Source: Physella acuta (Eukaryota; Mollusca; Gastropoda; Physidae). From it: a DNA stretch of 64,000 nt. Under the pieces are notes generated by a model. The model was given only the letters and a program-made list of their open reading frames with translations, was not told the origin of the DNA and made no database searches. The stretch lies in the NCBI RefSeq assembly GCF_028476545.1, contig NW_026731570.1:978022-1042021 (forward strand), read 5' to 3'. Position numbers and translations under genes: made by a program. The stretch's first letter is position 1; every line of letters begins with the position of its first letter. This document shows positions 46,870-55,949 of this stretch, one piece after another.

Positions 46870-46875
<6 letters not shown>
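45013..46875 (+). mobile_element. ORF1-only non-LTR element, full copy with TSD
   Basis: The element spans 45023-46865, flanked by the 10-bp repeat GTTGAGCAAA (45013-45022 and 46866-46875). It has a 31-bp leader, an intact ORF1 (45054-46502), a ~350-bp 3' UTR ending ACTTGTTTTAAATTGCAAAT+AAAAG, and poly(A). No endonuclease or reverse transcriptase is present. The truncated copy at 8359-9540(-) has the same ORF1-to-3' UTR joint, so lack of ORF2 is a family trait and not a local deletion. The closest analogue by architecture is HAL1 of mammals. Confidence 0.85.
45054..46502 (+). CDS. ORF1 protein: zinc knuckle plus three C2H2 fingers, intact
   Basis: 482 aa, uninterrupted. The N-terminal block is DYATITKVNNGVAP and SRDPERSHPDYGSGGLMKTW. 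A central region with LLNYGRGDTWYFSS, GTLRWVPPALSNETL and HIPHYIQITYKD follows (possible RNA-binding core). The knuckle CX2CX4HX4C (CQVCGSDRHWTNHC) lies near residues 221-234. A Pro/Gln/Thr-rich linker and basic MKRKNEISPTEQGKLTKK follow. Three C2H2 fingers, CGYC..H..H, CPHC..H..H and CGYC..H..H, lie near residues 376-460. The start is chosen as the first Met 31 bp inside the element, matching the N-terminus of the copy at 1273(-). Presumed to bind element RNA and form particles in the cytoplasm; this is inferred from other LINE ORF1 proteins. Intactness suggests recent activity or selection. Confidence 0.88.
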   Translation: MDYATITKVNNGVAPIFVPSRSRDPERSHPDYGSGGLMKTWAQSFSDIKTTITIDQSDEIAPELFDSPTVIQVTIKSTNHQNIPGHLLRNIISPHQILLLNYGRGDTWYFSSNEFDVAGLDGTTKTHGPYTLKFDRYHNDKIIGTLRWVPPALSNETLIKALQTVSKSTPTITTIPHTNNRRFTIQNDNPQHIPHYIQITYKDTTRNILIALPGRRQACQVCGSDRHWTNHCQSSKPESTPNVHLSTIQEPTQQPSSQTILTEPPRAPPTPQQTLVTPNLSNQKAIPNTAYPKSPTTSTRIQNTGETQSPDSEIDNTTSMKRKNEISPTEQGKLTKKLANQIFDRLTNTLETQPQQETTTEPIQIPKPLTPGKDKSCGYCFHSFSTASECKTHTKTSHPDTSKCPHCNNLIKSRGAIKHHVLKHPDTAVFQCGYCLTSLYTKYDIEKHLNDQHPDNDPCHNQIFYILNPDRSISYIYADDRT

Positions 46876-46900
<25 letters not shown>

Positions 46901-46989
46901 CTTTGATGCTGTGTAAAATCTATCAAATATATTATTACTGATTTAAATGTTTAAAACAATTGAATTAATAAAAATAAAAATAAATAAAA

Positions 46990-47475
46990 AATCTACTCTC
47001 TCCCCCTCTATCCACTTTACCCCCAGACATGATAACCCCACAATCCCTTTAACTGTTCCAACGACCCCACCACCCACCGCAACATCAATATCCAAAACTT
47101 ATTTAAAGTTCTAAATATTGTCTCTTTCCCCTCATCTTTCACACTGCAACCTTTTGAAAACTCAATGCGACCACTACAACACCCTTTCAACTAGTCAACT
47201 TAAGTTGTTTCCCTACATAGAAAATGCTTCACTGTCCCATTGACCCTCTCTGAAAAATTTCCTTTCCTCTCCCCACCCAGACTTCTGACACTTTCATTTG
47301 ACCTTCACCCCTTTTACTGTCATCCTTTGCAATTTTTTTATAATCAAATACATGACATCATGTAAATATTCATTATGTACATTTGCAAAACCTTTCGTTT
47401 TCATTTGGTGTTCAAAATTATGTTAAAAAATTTGATGTTGATGTACTTGTTTTAATTGCAAATAAAAGTATTATG
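46990..47475 (+). mobile_element. 3' end of a related non-LTR subfamily
   Basis: Homologous to the 3' UTR at 46560-46855: CCTTCACCCCTTTTACTGTC, then TACTTGTTTTAATTGCAAAT and AAAAG. The upstream part (CCCACCCAGACTTCTGACAC, CATTGACCCTCTCTG) matches 53640-54030 in reverse. A 5'-truncated copy without ORF1. Confidence 0.7.
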
Positions 47476-47880
47476 TACTAATGTAAATGTAATCTGTGTA
47501 AAACAACACATTTTGTGTGTGTGACTACTCTACTGGTTATTCATATTTCTTTGGTATTTACTATGTTTATTGTACAGAATGGGATGAAATCCATGCAAAC
47601 TAAAAAAAAAAAAATACAAATTATCAGTTTTTAAAGAGCCACTAACATATTTTTTTTTTCCAATATTTTGGTATTTAATAAGGATTAGGTAAATACAATT
47701 GACTTTGATTTGAAATGAATAGCACTAACTATGAACTTATTATTTCATTTAAAAAGAAAAAAAAAATTCGCACAAAAACTGTTTTAGCTAGAACTGCTAT
47801 GATAAAATTAGAAATCAAATAATATAACTATAGGGCTATCCCAATGCACTTTAGAAGCCAATAACTTTTTTTTTCTTTCT
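47476..47880 (+). other. No gene seen
   Basis: AT-rich sequence with A and T runs only. Confidence 0.5.
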
Positions 47881-47884
47881 TTAC

Positions 47885-48451
47885 GGACTCCACTGGTTCA
47901 GTAGGTATCTTTCATAGCCAGGCAGGCCTCAGCACGGCAAACTCCGACTAACAGGTTTGGATACCGGTTTGATTACTGTATCGGTCGCTTCTGTCTTTCG
48001 GTTCTCACAAGGCTTATCTTTCACCCCACGCGAACCCAGAGTCCAGTACCTTATAGCTCAACCGTAGGAAACTAATAACTAACATACTTCGTCACTCAGG
48101 TCAAATTAATTCATACTGACAGGTAGAGGAATGCTTTCTGAATAAAATAACATTCCCCATGTAACGACAAACGAAAAAGGCGGCCCTTGGGCAGTGGCAA
48201 ACATGGAATAGTCGCCATGGTGCTTCTTACGGTGGCTGTGGGGCTGGGTCTGGTGTCCAAGCGGCTGTCCGTATACTTTCTACCTCACCTATTCTCACTG
48301 TTCTCTGATAAGTTTTTTAATCCTATTTAAAGTTGTTTTTCTTTACAGTACTTATGAATTTTGAAAATGAAACTAAATAATTATTAATCATTGTGCATGG
48401 ACCTGGAGAGCCGCACCATGACATCAGGGGAGCCGCAGGTTGCCGACCCTG
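47885..48451 (+). mobile_element. hAT-like non-autonomous element, right part
   Basis: Ends GAGCCGCAGGTTGCCGACCC+TG at 48451, the mirror of CAGGGTCGGCAACCTGCGGC. The interior (GGTGGCTGTGGGGCTGGG, TCCGTATACTTTCTACCTCA) is shared in reverse with 62430-62560 and, in an earlier part (AGTCCAGTAC..ACCGTAGGA..ACTAATAACTAA), with 53270-53330. No transposase frame was seen. Confidence 0.65.
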
Positions 48452-48499
48452 CGCTAACATATTAATTAAGACTTCGGTAAATACTTTTTTTTTTGTCAG

Positions 48500-49586
48500 T
48501 AATTTTTTTTTTTTTTTTTTTTCTTCTGTTTAATAAAATTCCTTACTTACTGTCTACCCTGTTCGCGCAGGGAGGCAGTAAGAGAAGGTTGCATGGTTAT
48601 ATACATACATGGAATATTATACATATTTAAAATAATTTAATTCTTGCTTGTGTTATTTTCCTTGTGTTTCTTGATTCACTTCTGGTTTCTTTCTATATTT
48701 TCTTGTTTCCTTGATTTACTTGACTTCCGGTTTCTTGGTTTCCTTTGAAATAACATAAAGTACATGACAAACAAAACATGATCGCTTATCGTCCTTTGTT
48801 CTTGCACGTGATACAATCTTGGTTGGTTAGTGGTTTCTTCTTGGTTGGTAGTTGTGCTTTGGGAGTGTTAGTGAGGGATGTTCCGTGGTTGAGGCGTTGA
48901 TCGATGTGTTGGTGAGGCGACGAGTTTTGTGTGTTGTCTTGATGGTAGTATTGTTCGATGGAGTGGAGCTTGGAGAGGGTAGCGAGATGAGCGCTGTGTC
49001 GAGTGTTAGGTAAGTTGATTAGTTGGTCTTTGAGAGGCAGTTAGTTGATTTGCTTGTGTTTGACGTAAGCCTCCCACCTAAGATTTCTCCTAGGTGGGTG
49101 TCGTCAGAGTGGTAGTGAGTTTGTTGGATGCGAGGTAGATGCGCTTGACGTATTAGGTGAGTTCGATTTGTTAATCGAGGTAGTTGCGTGTGACGTAGTA
49201 GGTGAGTTCGAATTGTTGAGTTGCGTTTGACGTAGTAGCTGAGTTCGATTTGTTGGCGATTGTGACGGACCTCCCACCTAAGATTTCTCCTAGATGGGTG
49301 TCGTCAGGCTGAAAAAATAGAAAATTGAAGATTAGCCACTCGTACATTTGAAGCCACCCAATACAGGTACTGGGTGACTCATCTCGAGGGCATGTGCACT
49401 TCGAGGGATGTGTGGGAGCAACCCCACAGCGGTCGTTGGCGAGATTTGCGTGAGTTAGAGTAGTAGATTTGACCGCCTCTCGACCCCGGCAGCCAGCCCT
49501 AAAAAGGGCTGACCAACCAAATGGCTAAGATCCGTGTAAATCCATAACAGATACTACACTTTGATCTAGCCAATGCCGAGAAGTAA
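48500..49586 (-). mobile_element. U2-headed retroposon, copy 2
   Basis: The U2-like head is at 49586 (TACTTCTCGGCATTGGCTAG, with ATCAAAGTGTAGTATCTGTT) and is more diverged than copy 1. The body and poly(A), seen as T run 48500-48521, follow. Its head lies directly after the poly(A) of copy 3, making a head-to-tail dimer. Confidence 0.8.
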
Positions 49587-49589
49587 ATA

Positions 49590-50820
49590 TTTTTTTTTTT
49601 TTTTTGTGCCGTTTGGCGTTTAATATTGTTCCTTCCACAAGTGGATAGGTTGCATGTTAAAAAATTACAATGTGATACATAGTATAACATTAAAAAGATT
49701 TACAATGTCTTAATATTCCTTCTGATTTCTTTGTTCCATGTTTCTTTGTTCCGATTTCTTGGTTCCATTTGTTTCTTTCTTGATTTTGTTTCCGGTTTGC
49801 TATGACATAAAGTACAGGACAGTACAAACATGATCGCTTCTCTGTTTTTTGGCCTTTCTTCTTGTGCTTGATACGCTCTTGGTTTGATAGTGGTTTATTC
49901 TTTGTTGGTAGTTGTACTTGGTGAGAGTGAGTTTGGTGTCTTGTCGTTGATGGTGGGTTGGTCGAATGGTGTAGAACTTGGAGAGGGTGGTTGAGGTAGT
50001 GTTCTTGCGTTGAGATGAGGTATGATGCGCATGGTGGTAGAGTTGTTCGATGAATTGAAGCTTGGAGAGATGAGTTGGGTGGGTTCTTGTGTTGAGAGAT
50101 CTTTCGAGGTGAGTTGTTTTGAAGTATTGTGGATTGAGGAGGAGTAACGTTGTGACGTAGTCGAGTAATTGAGTTGGGCGAGGTGACGTTGAAGAGTGAA
50201 GTTTGCTGATGTTGCTGAGTCGATGGTTTTGAGCTTGGTGAAGTGATGAGGTGGGCGAGGTAGAGCTGTTGGCGAGTGTTTATTTTGAGTAGATGATTTT
50301 GAGAGATGGTTAGTTGATTTGCTAGTGTTTTGACGGAAGCTTCCCACCTAAGATTTCTCCTAGGTGGGTGTCGTCAGAGTGTTAGTGAGTTTGTTGGGAG
50401 CGAGGTAGATACGTTTGACGTAGTAGATGAGTTCGATTTCTTGAGCGAGGTAGTTGCGTTTGACGTAGTAGATGAGTTCGATTTGTTGGCGATAGACAGA
50501 CCTCCCACCTAAGATTTCTCCTAGATGGGTGTCGTCAGGCTGAAAAATAAAAGATTGAAAGGTTAGCCACTCGTACATTTGAAGCCACCCAATACAAGTA
50601 CTGGGTGACTCATCTCGAGAGCGTGTGCGTTCGAGGGATGTGTGGGAGCAACCCCACAGCGGTCGTTGGCGAGATTTGCGTGAGTTAGAGTAGTAGGTTT
50701 GACCGCCTCTCGACCCCGGTAGCCAGCCCTAAAAAGGGCTGACCAACCAAATGGCTAAGATCCGTGTAGATCCATAACAGATACTACACTTTGATCTTAG
50801 CCAAAAGGCCGAGAAGCGAG
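49590..50820 (-). mobile_element. U2-headed retroposon, copy 3
   Basis: The head at 50820 is almost perfect (CTCGGCCTTTTGGCTAAGAT, CAAAGTGTAGTATCTGTT). The body has two direct repeats of CCCACCTAAGATTTCTCCTA+GGTGGG-type hairpins (50341-50366 and 50504-50527). A 150-codon S/T-rich open frame lies at 50347-49895. It ends AACGCCAAACGGC and poly(A), seen as the T run 49590-49605. It is inserted right beside a hAT end (50821-50840). Confidence 0.85.
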
Positions 50821-50840
50821 CCGCAGGTTGCCGACCCCTG
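50819..50840 (+). mobile_element. hAT-like right end
   Basis: AGCCGCAGGTTGCCGACCCC+TG, the inverted form of the 39778 end. The interior seems displaced by the U2 retroposons. Confidence 0.55.
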
Positions 50841-50921
50841 GTCTATGCTACCGCCACTGAAGTAAATACTCAGATATAAGTACACGCGGTTGCGAAAGTT
50901 ATGCCACCTGCTTATCTAATC

Positions 50922-52690
50922 TTCTTGGTATTAACATTATAGCTGGTTGATACTGGTGTTTACTAATTATAGGATTAACATCTAACAATTATTAGGAGTT
51001 GTAATAAACATTTTGTTATTTATCACCAAATTTTTTAAATATTTTTCTTGTGATTAAATTTTTTATAATTAATTTTAAAGTTTGTTTACTTTTTTTGTTT
51101 CAATATATATTAATACTTTTTTTCATTTCTTGTTATCGTTAAATTTTATAATTACCTCCCATTAAAAAAAAATATTGTTTGTTATTTCCCTTGACAAAAA
51201 AAAAGTTCTACGCGCGAGATATTTTGACAGAAACAGAAGACGACAGCAAACCGCTTTGAAATGTGTTACACTTTGGTGCACTCTCGGGACTAACACTGAT
51301 ATTCTGTGTCAATGTTTAGTTTCACGTTGGGTGGGGGGGGGGGTTTGGGGTGGGGGAAGTGTGTGATCGAATCTAGTATGGGGTAATGAATGTTTGGGTG
51401 ATTTTGGTGGAGACTATTTTGGTATCGAGTTTAGATTTGGGAGATTTTTAGTTTTGGAGAATTTATTGTGGGAGAAATTAGTGGGGGATAATTTAGTGTG
51501 AGAGCATTTAATGGAGGATAATTTAGTGTGGGAGATTTTACAGTGGGAGAATTTAGTGTGGGAGAATTTAGTGTGGGAGAATTTAGTGTGGGAAAATTTA
51601 GTGTGGTAAAATGATTATGTCAATGTGGTGTTGTAGTGTAGGCATAAGAAAATTATGAGTGTTTGTGTGTATCTATACACATATAATTATTTACATGGAG
51701 ACCATAGAAAACACCCAGCAGCTTAGTCACCACCCTCCTATCCAAACTGTCAGGTGAGCTGTGGTTAACCCCGAATGTTTACAATAGTAGAGCCGGGTTA
51801 GTGACGGCTATTAGGGGCAGATAATCTATATAGATAATTCTCTTCTGGAGAAAGTTAGAAAACAAGCTACAAGCATGCCTTGCAGTCCCCTCTCTTTCTC
51901 TCTATCGCTACCACCCCCACCACCCTCACATGGTCTGGTGAGCTGTGGTTCACGCTAAATGTTTACATTTTACAATCGTAGAGCCGGGTTTGGTGACGGC
52001 TATTAGGGGCAGATAATTTAGTTTGAAACTAATTATAACTTAGAGGAGGTTACTAAGAGGAGGCTGCTTTCACGGTGGGGGGGGGGGGAGGTATTTTTTA
52101 GTATTTTAAAGCAAATATTTACAGTGGCAGCATTGGTACTGTCGAATTCACAAATTATGAATTACTGAAAAGTAAAAAAAAACAACAACTAAATAGCGGC
52201 GTATGATACATCGCCGGTCGGCTCGTTTAGTATAATACAATTCAAAACGAAGGGGAAGTAACAATTTCTGATTGATTTTTTCTGTGCCTGTAAACTACAG
52301 CTTTCACTGGGCGGGAGAGGTAGTGTTAAATTAACAAATTATGAATTGCTTATAAGCAGAAAATAAAACAACAAGATGGCGGCGTTTACTACGTCGCGGG
52401 TCAGCTCGTAAAAATAAATCTACGTGTGATTGGGTTTACTGTGGGTAAGTTGAGTGGGGGTGTTTGGATTAGTGAGGGGTGGGGGAGTCCTTCTGGGTGG
52501 GGTTTAATCGACATCCGAATCGTGTGACAATGTGACGGATTGCGTCATTTGTATAACGGTGCTTTATTTATTTCTTTATCTAAGACTAAATAGTTAGGAA
52601 AAAGCATGTCTAATACCCTAAATGTTAACGAGCTTTTACATGCGCTAAATTATAAAAGTAAGAGTACACTTTTTAAGACATAATTCTAAT
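50922..52690 (+). mobile_element. H element, full copy with nested MITE-B
   Basis: The 5' module TTCTTGGTATTAACATTATA runs to ~51290, then a G run. The (GTGGGAGAATTTAGT)n array is at 51420-51605, then GTTGTAGTGTAGGC. The nested element lies at ~51690-52420, then GGGTTTACTGTGGGTAAGTT and GAGTGGGGGTGTTTGG, and it ends at AGTACACTTTTTAAG near 52678. Same order as 40841-39905(-). Confidence 0.75.
51690..52420 (-). mobile_element. MITE-B copies nested in H element
   Basis: Two or more reverse-orientation MITE-B segments: AGCTGTGGTTCACGCTAAAT, GGTGACGGCTATTAGGGGCA (twice, ~51790 and ~51990), GAATTCACAAATTATGAATT and the end CGCCGGTCGGCTCG. A shorter third piece ends GTCGCGGGTCAGCTCG at 52412. Confidence 0.7.
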
Positions 52691-53219
52691 AATAAATACA
52701 TAAAAACGTTTATAATTACAGGCTTTTATAAATGCACTAAAAGAAGAAAATAATAGAATTTGTATTAAATATAAAATAATTTTTAAATATATAATAAATC
52801 TGCGGTAACTTTAAAAATAAAAAAAATTATATTAATGCACTACTATTTATATCACTATAAATAAAAGCGGGGCCGCTATAATAATAAGTATTATAATAAA
52901 TTATTTATATTATATTAAATAAAAAGTGTATTATTTTCTTCTTTTTAGTGCATTTATAACAGCTTATAATTATAAACGTTTTTATGTATTTATTATTTTT
53001 ATACTTTTTGGTATTAACGAAAATATACGCATGTTAAGACAATATAGTGTAGCATCAAATATATGATACACAATTTGAAAAAAACAGTTTTGCTTTAATA
53101 ATATGATTAGTTTTACTATACGTATCACATTTACTGATGTTTTAGTTACAATCCAAAAATTGCCACAATTAGCTGAACACATATCATAGAACACAAATCT
53201 TTAACACTTCTTTAACCGA
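52691..53219 (+). other. No gene seen
   Basis: Very AT-rich, with short inverted words (AAACGTTTATAATTA near 52705 and TAATTATAAACGTTT near 52968) that could fold into a ~290-bp-span hairpin. Confidence 0.45.
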
Positions 53220-53640
53220 AGACATTACGACATTAATACTGTTCAGTCTGTGGTCAAGTTTATTGTTCCCCACAGTCCAGTACTTGGCTCCACCGTAGGA
53301 TACTAATAACTAAAACACTTCGGTAGAGTGATGTATTCTAAATAAAATAACATTCCCCATTTAACAATATTCGAAAGGGTCGGCACTTCAGCAGTGGCAA
53401 GCATGGAATTGTCGAAACGCAGAACACGGGGGCCGGTTGGCCGAAAAGTCTATGATGAGGGGGTCAAAACTGACCTCGACTGACCGGCGCCTTATATGAG
53501 CTATAAATCGAAAAAAGATGTCCACGGAGGAACCTCTTCATAACTCTTGAGGTCGTAGACCGACCTTCGGGCGAATTAATTAAGCATTCAAATTCTCAAT
53601 GTTTTCGAAAGCCTAAGCGAAGCTGGGTAGCATGCCTAGT
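53220..53640 (+). mobile_element. hAT-like interior relic
   Basis: AGTCCAGTACTTGGCTCCAC, GGATACTAATAACTAA and AAATAAAATAACATTCCCCA are shared with 48040-48170. The remainder (GACCGGCGCCTTATATGAGC) is not recognised. Confidence 0.55.
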
Positions 53641-54050
53641 AGGATTATAAAAGAATTGCAAAGGATGACAGTAAAAGGGGTGAAGGTCAAATGAAAGTGT
53701 CAGAAGTCTGGGTGGGGAGAGGAAAGGAAATTTTTCAGAGAGGGTCAATGGGACAGTGAAGCATTTTCTATGTAGGGAAACAAATAAAGTTGACTAGTTG
53801 AAAGAGTGTTTAATTATGTATTGAGTTTTCAAAAGGTTGCTGTGTGAAAGATGAGGGGAAAGAAACAAGATTTAGAACTTTAAATAAGTAAATGAATAGA
53901 TATTCGAAATTGATGTTGGGGTGGGTGGTGGGGTCATTGGAACAGTTAAAGGAATGTGGGGTTATCATGTCTGAGGGTGAAGAGGACAGGCGGGAGAGGG
54001 AGGGAGGGGGTAGATGTGTCTGACAAGACGTGGAGAGGGTGTCTGTGTGT
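53640..54050 (-). mobile_element. 3' end of a related non-LTR subfamily, second copy
   Basis: Reverse complement of 46990-47345: GCAAAGGATGACAGTAAAAG, GTGTCAGAAGTCTGGGTGGG, CAGTGAAGCATTTTCTATGT. The terminal TTGCAAATAAAAG block is missing. Confidence 0.65.
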
Positions 54051-54410
54051 TTTTAGGGCAAGCCAAGTCTCATACTTTTAAATACGCAGACTTTTTTTTT
54101 TAATAATTTTATTTTCCATAAAACAAAATACAACATAGTTATAGTGACATTGTTTACATAAATTTGAATGAATAAGTACTTGTGTTATTTATATACAGGA
54201 AGAAGGTGGAAATACAACATTTTTAAAGTACGCTGATTTGCGTTTTTTAGTTATATACAAGAAGCGAAAAAAAAAGATACAATTTATTTACAGTGACTTC
54301 TTTAACTTTTCTTTTAGTAAATAAATAAATAAATCATATGTGTGGATAAAAAAAAAAAAAAAAAAAAAAATGTCATTTCATTTCATTAAGGTAGTACATA
54401 TATAAAGCTC
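54051..54410 (+). other. No gene seen
   Basis: AT-rich with A and T runs; an A run at 54347-54370. Confidence 0.45.
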
Positions 54411-54414
54411 TGGT

Positions 54415-54520
54415 GTATGTAGTTAGATGGACTCGGGGTCGTTAATCTTATTTGATCCAGATTTAGCTTGGGACTTACGGGTTAGCAGTCCAGTTCTCTG
54501 CCACTTTTTCTCCATACTAC
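54415..54520 (-). mobile_element. SINE head fragment
   Basis: The reverse strand shows GCAGAGAACTGGACTGCTAA, CCCGTAAGTCCC and GACCCCGAGTCCATCTAAC, the SINE head and start of body. Confidence 0.65.
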
Positions 54521-54589
54521 AGAGGTGAGGAAAGAATAATTGTCGTGGGGACCGTTGTCTAGCGTGGTAGAGATTTGAAGAGGGGTGGG

Positions 54590-55900
54590 TGCGTTAGGCG
54601 TGATTTTCCATATGGGATGGGTGGATAGAAGGGGGGGGGGGGGTCATGATCTATTGCCTGCATAAGTAAACAAAACTTTTAATGTCAGCAGCTGAGCAGG
54701 GGCACGTAGGGTGGTGTGTTCTCATCGCGTGCTGGGGTGTGGAGTTACAGTGGACGTTTCTTTTAAATTTATTACCAATGTTCTCGTGAGTTCAAAAATG
54801 TTCATACCTGTTGTTGTAAGTAAACCAACCAGTTCAGAAAAAAGAAATGAGAAGAATGGTGGTTGGGGGGGGGGGGGGGAGTTTATGAACTATAGTCTGC
54901 GTCAGTAAACAAAGCTTTTTATGTCAGCAGCTGAGCTGGGGCGGGTAGGTTTGGTGTGTTCGAGTCACGTGCATGGGGGGGGGGGGGGTTGCTGTGGTGA
55001 TTTCGTATAGGGGTCAACAGATTCCTTACAGGTGTTCACAAATGGTAATTAAAATTGGTTCATACATGCAATTCTTTTCTCTTTGTAATGCACATCTCAA
55101 ATGTTTGCATTTTAATACGGTAAAACTTATATGGACAAAACATTATTTAGTACCATAACATAGCTGGGCGCTAAGGAGGTTAGGGCAGAAAAATGTTGGT
55201 AAAAACAGTTGTCCAGTTGGGTATAAAACGATTTTGGAAGGGGGTCAGTGCTGGGTTGTGGGGTAACAAAGGAAGTTACTTTTTAGGTAAAAAAAAATCA
55301 TTACAAAGGTTCTCATAAAAAAGTTTGAATATGCTTATACCTGCTGCTGAAGGTGACAATCCGGCAAAAAGGGGAGAAAGTAGTGGGGAGGGGGGTGTTT
55401 TGAACTGTAGTTTGCGTCAGTAAACAAGAACTTTTAATTTCAACAGCTAAGCTGGGGTGGGTAGGTTTGGTGTGTTCGAGTCACGTGCCTGGGGTGGGGG
55501 GGGGGGGGGGGGGGGGTAAAGGGTTGCTGTGGAGTTTTCGTATAGAGGTAAACAAATTCCTTACAAGTGTTCACATATTAAGTTCAAGGTGACAAACATA
55601 CTTGAAAACAGAAAAATAAGTACAGCATTATTCGAAAATAATTTGTGAGAATCTTTTCTCTTAGAGTTGTACATTTCAAATGTTTGCATTTTAGCGGGGT
55701 AATACATATATAGAACTAACATTATTAAATACCGTAAAATAGATGGGTACTAAGGAGGTTTGGGCAGAAAAGCTGTTGAATAAAACAGGGGGGGGGGGGT
55801 TATAAGGTTTATTTTACATGTAAAGAATAGGGGCTCGAAAAGAGGTAAGGTCATATGGGTTGTAAGGTTAGGGTTGTGAGGGCAGATACATCAGAAGTGG
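54590..55900 (+). repeat. Diverged tandem units with long G runs
   Basis: The motif AGTAAACAA..CTTTTAATGTCAGCAGCTGAGC..GGGGC.GGTAGG.TTGGTGTGTTC recurs near 54665, 54905 and 55415. TAGATGGG(C/T)(A/G)CTAAGGAGGTT..GGGCAGAAA recurs near 55160 and 55740. G runs of 10 or more occur near 54635, 54867, 54976, 55497 and 55790. No gene is recognised. Confidence 0.7.
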
Positions 55901-55949
55901 AAGGGTTGGTGAGGCACCCGAGGCGGTGGTGCTTTTCTAAAATGTTGTG

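Noticed and set aside
49895-50347. 150-aa Ser/Thr-rich protein of the U2 retroposon
   Set aside because: Low complexity, not kept as an open frame in the other two copies (79 codons in copy 1).
39778-50840. One 11-kb hAT element bounded by the two ends
   Set aside because: The 8 bp outside each end differ (TACTAGGT and GTCTATGC), and the interior is a series of other elements without a transposase.
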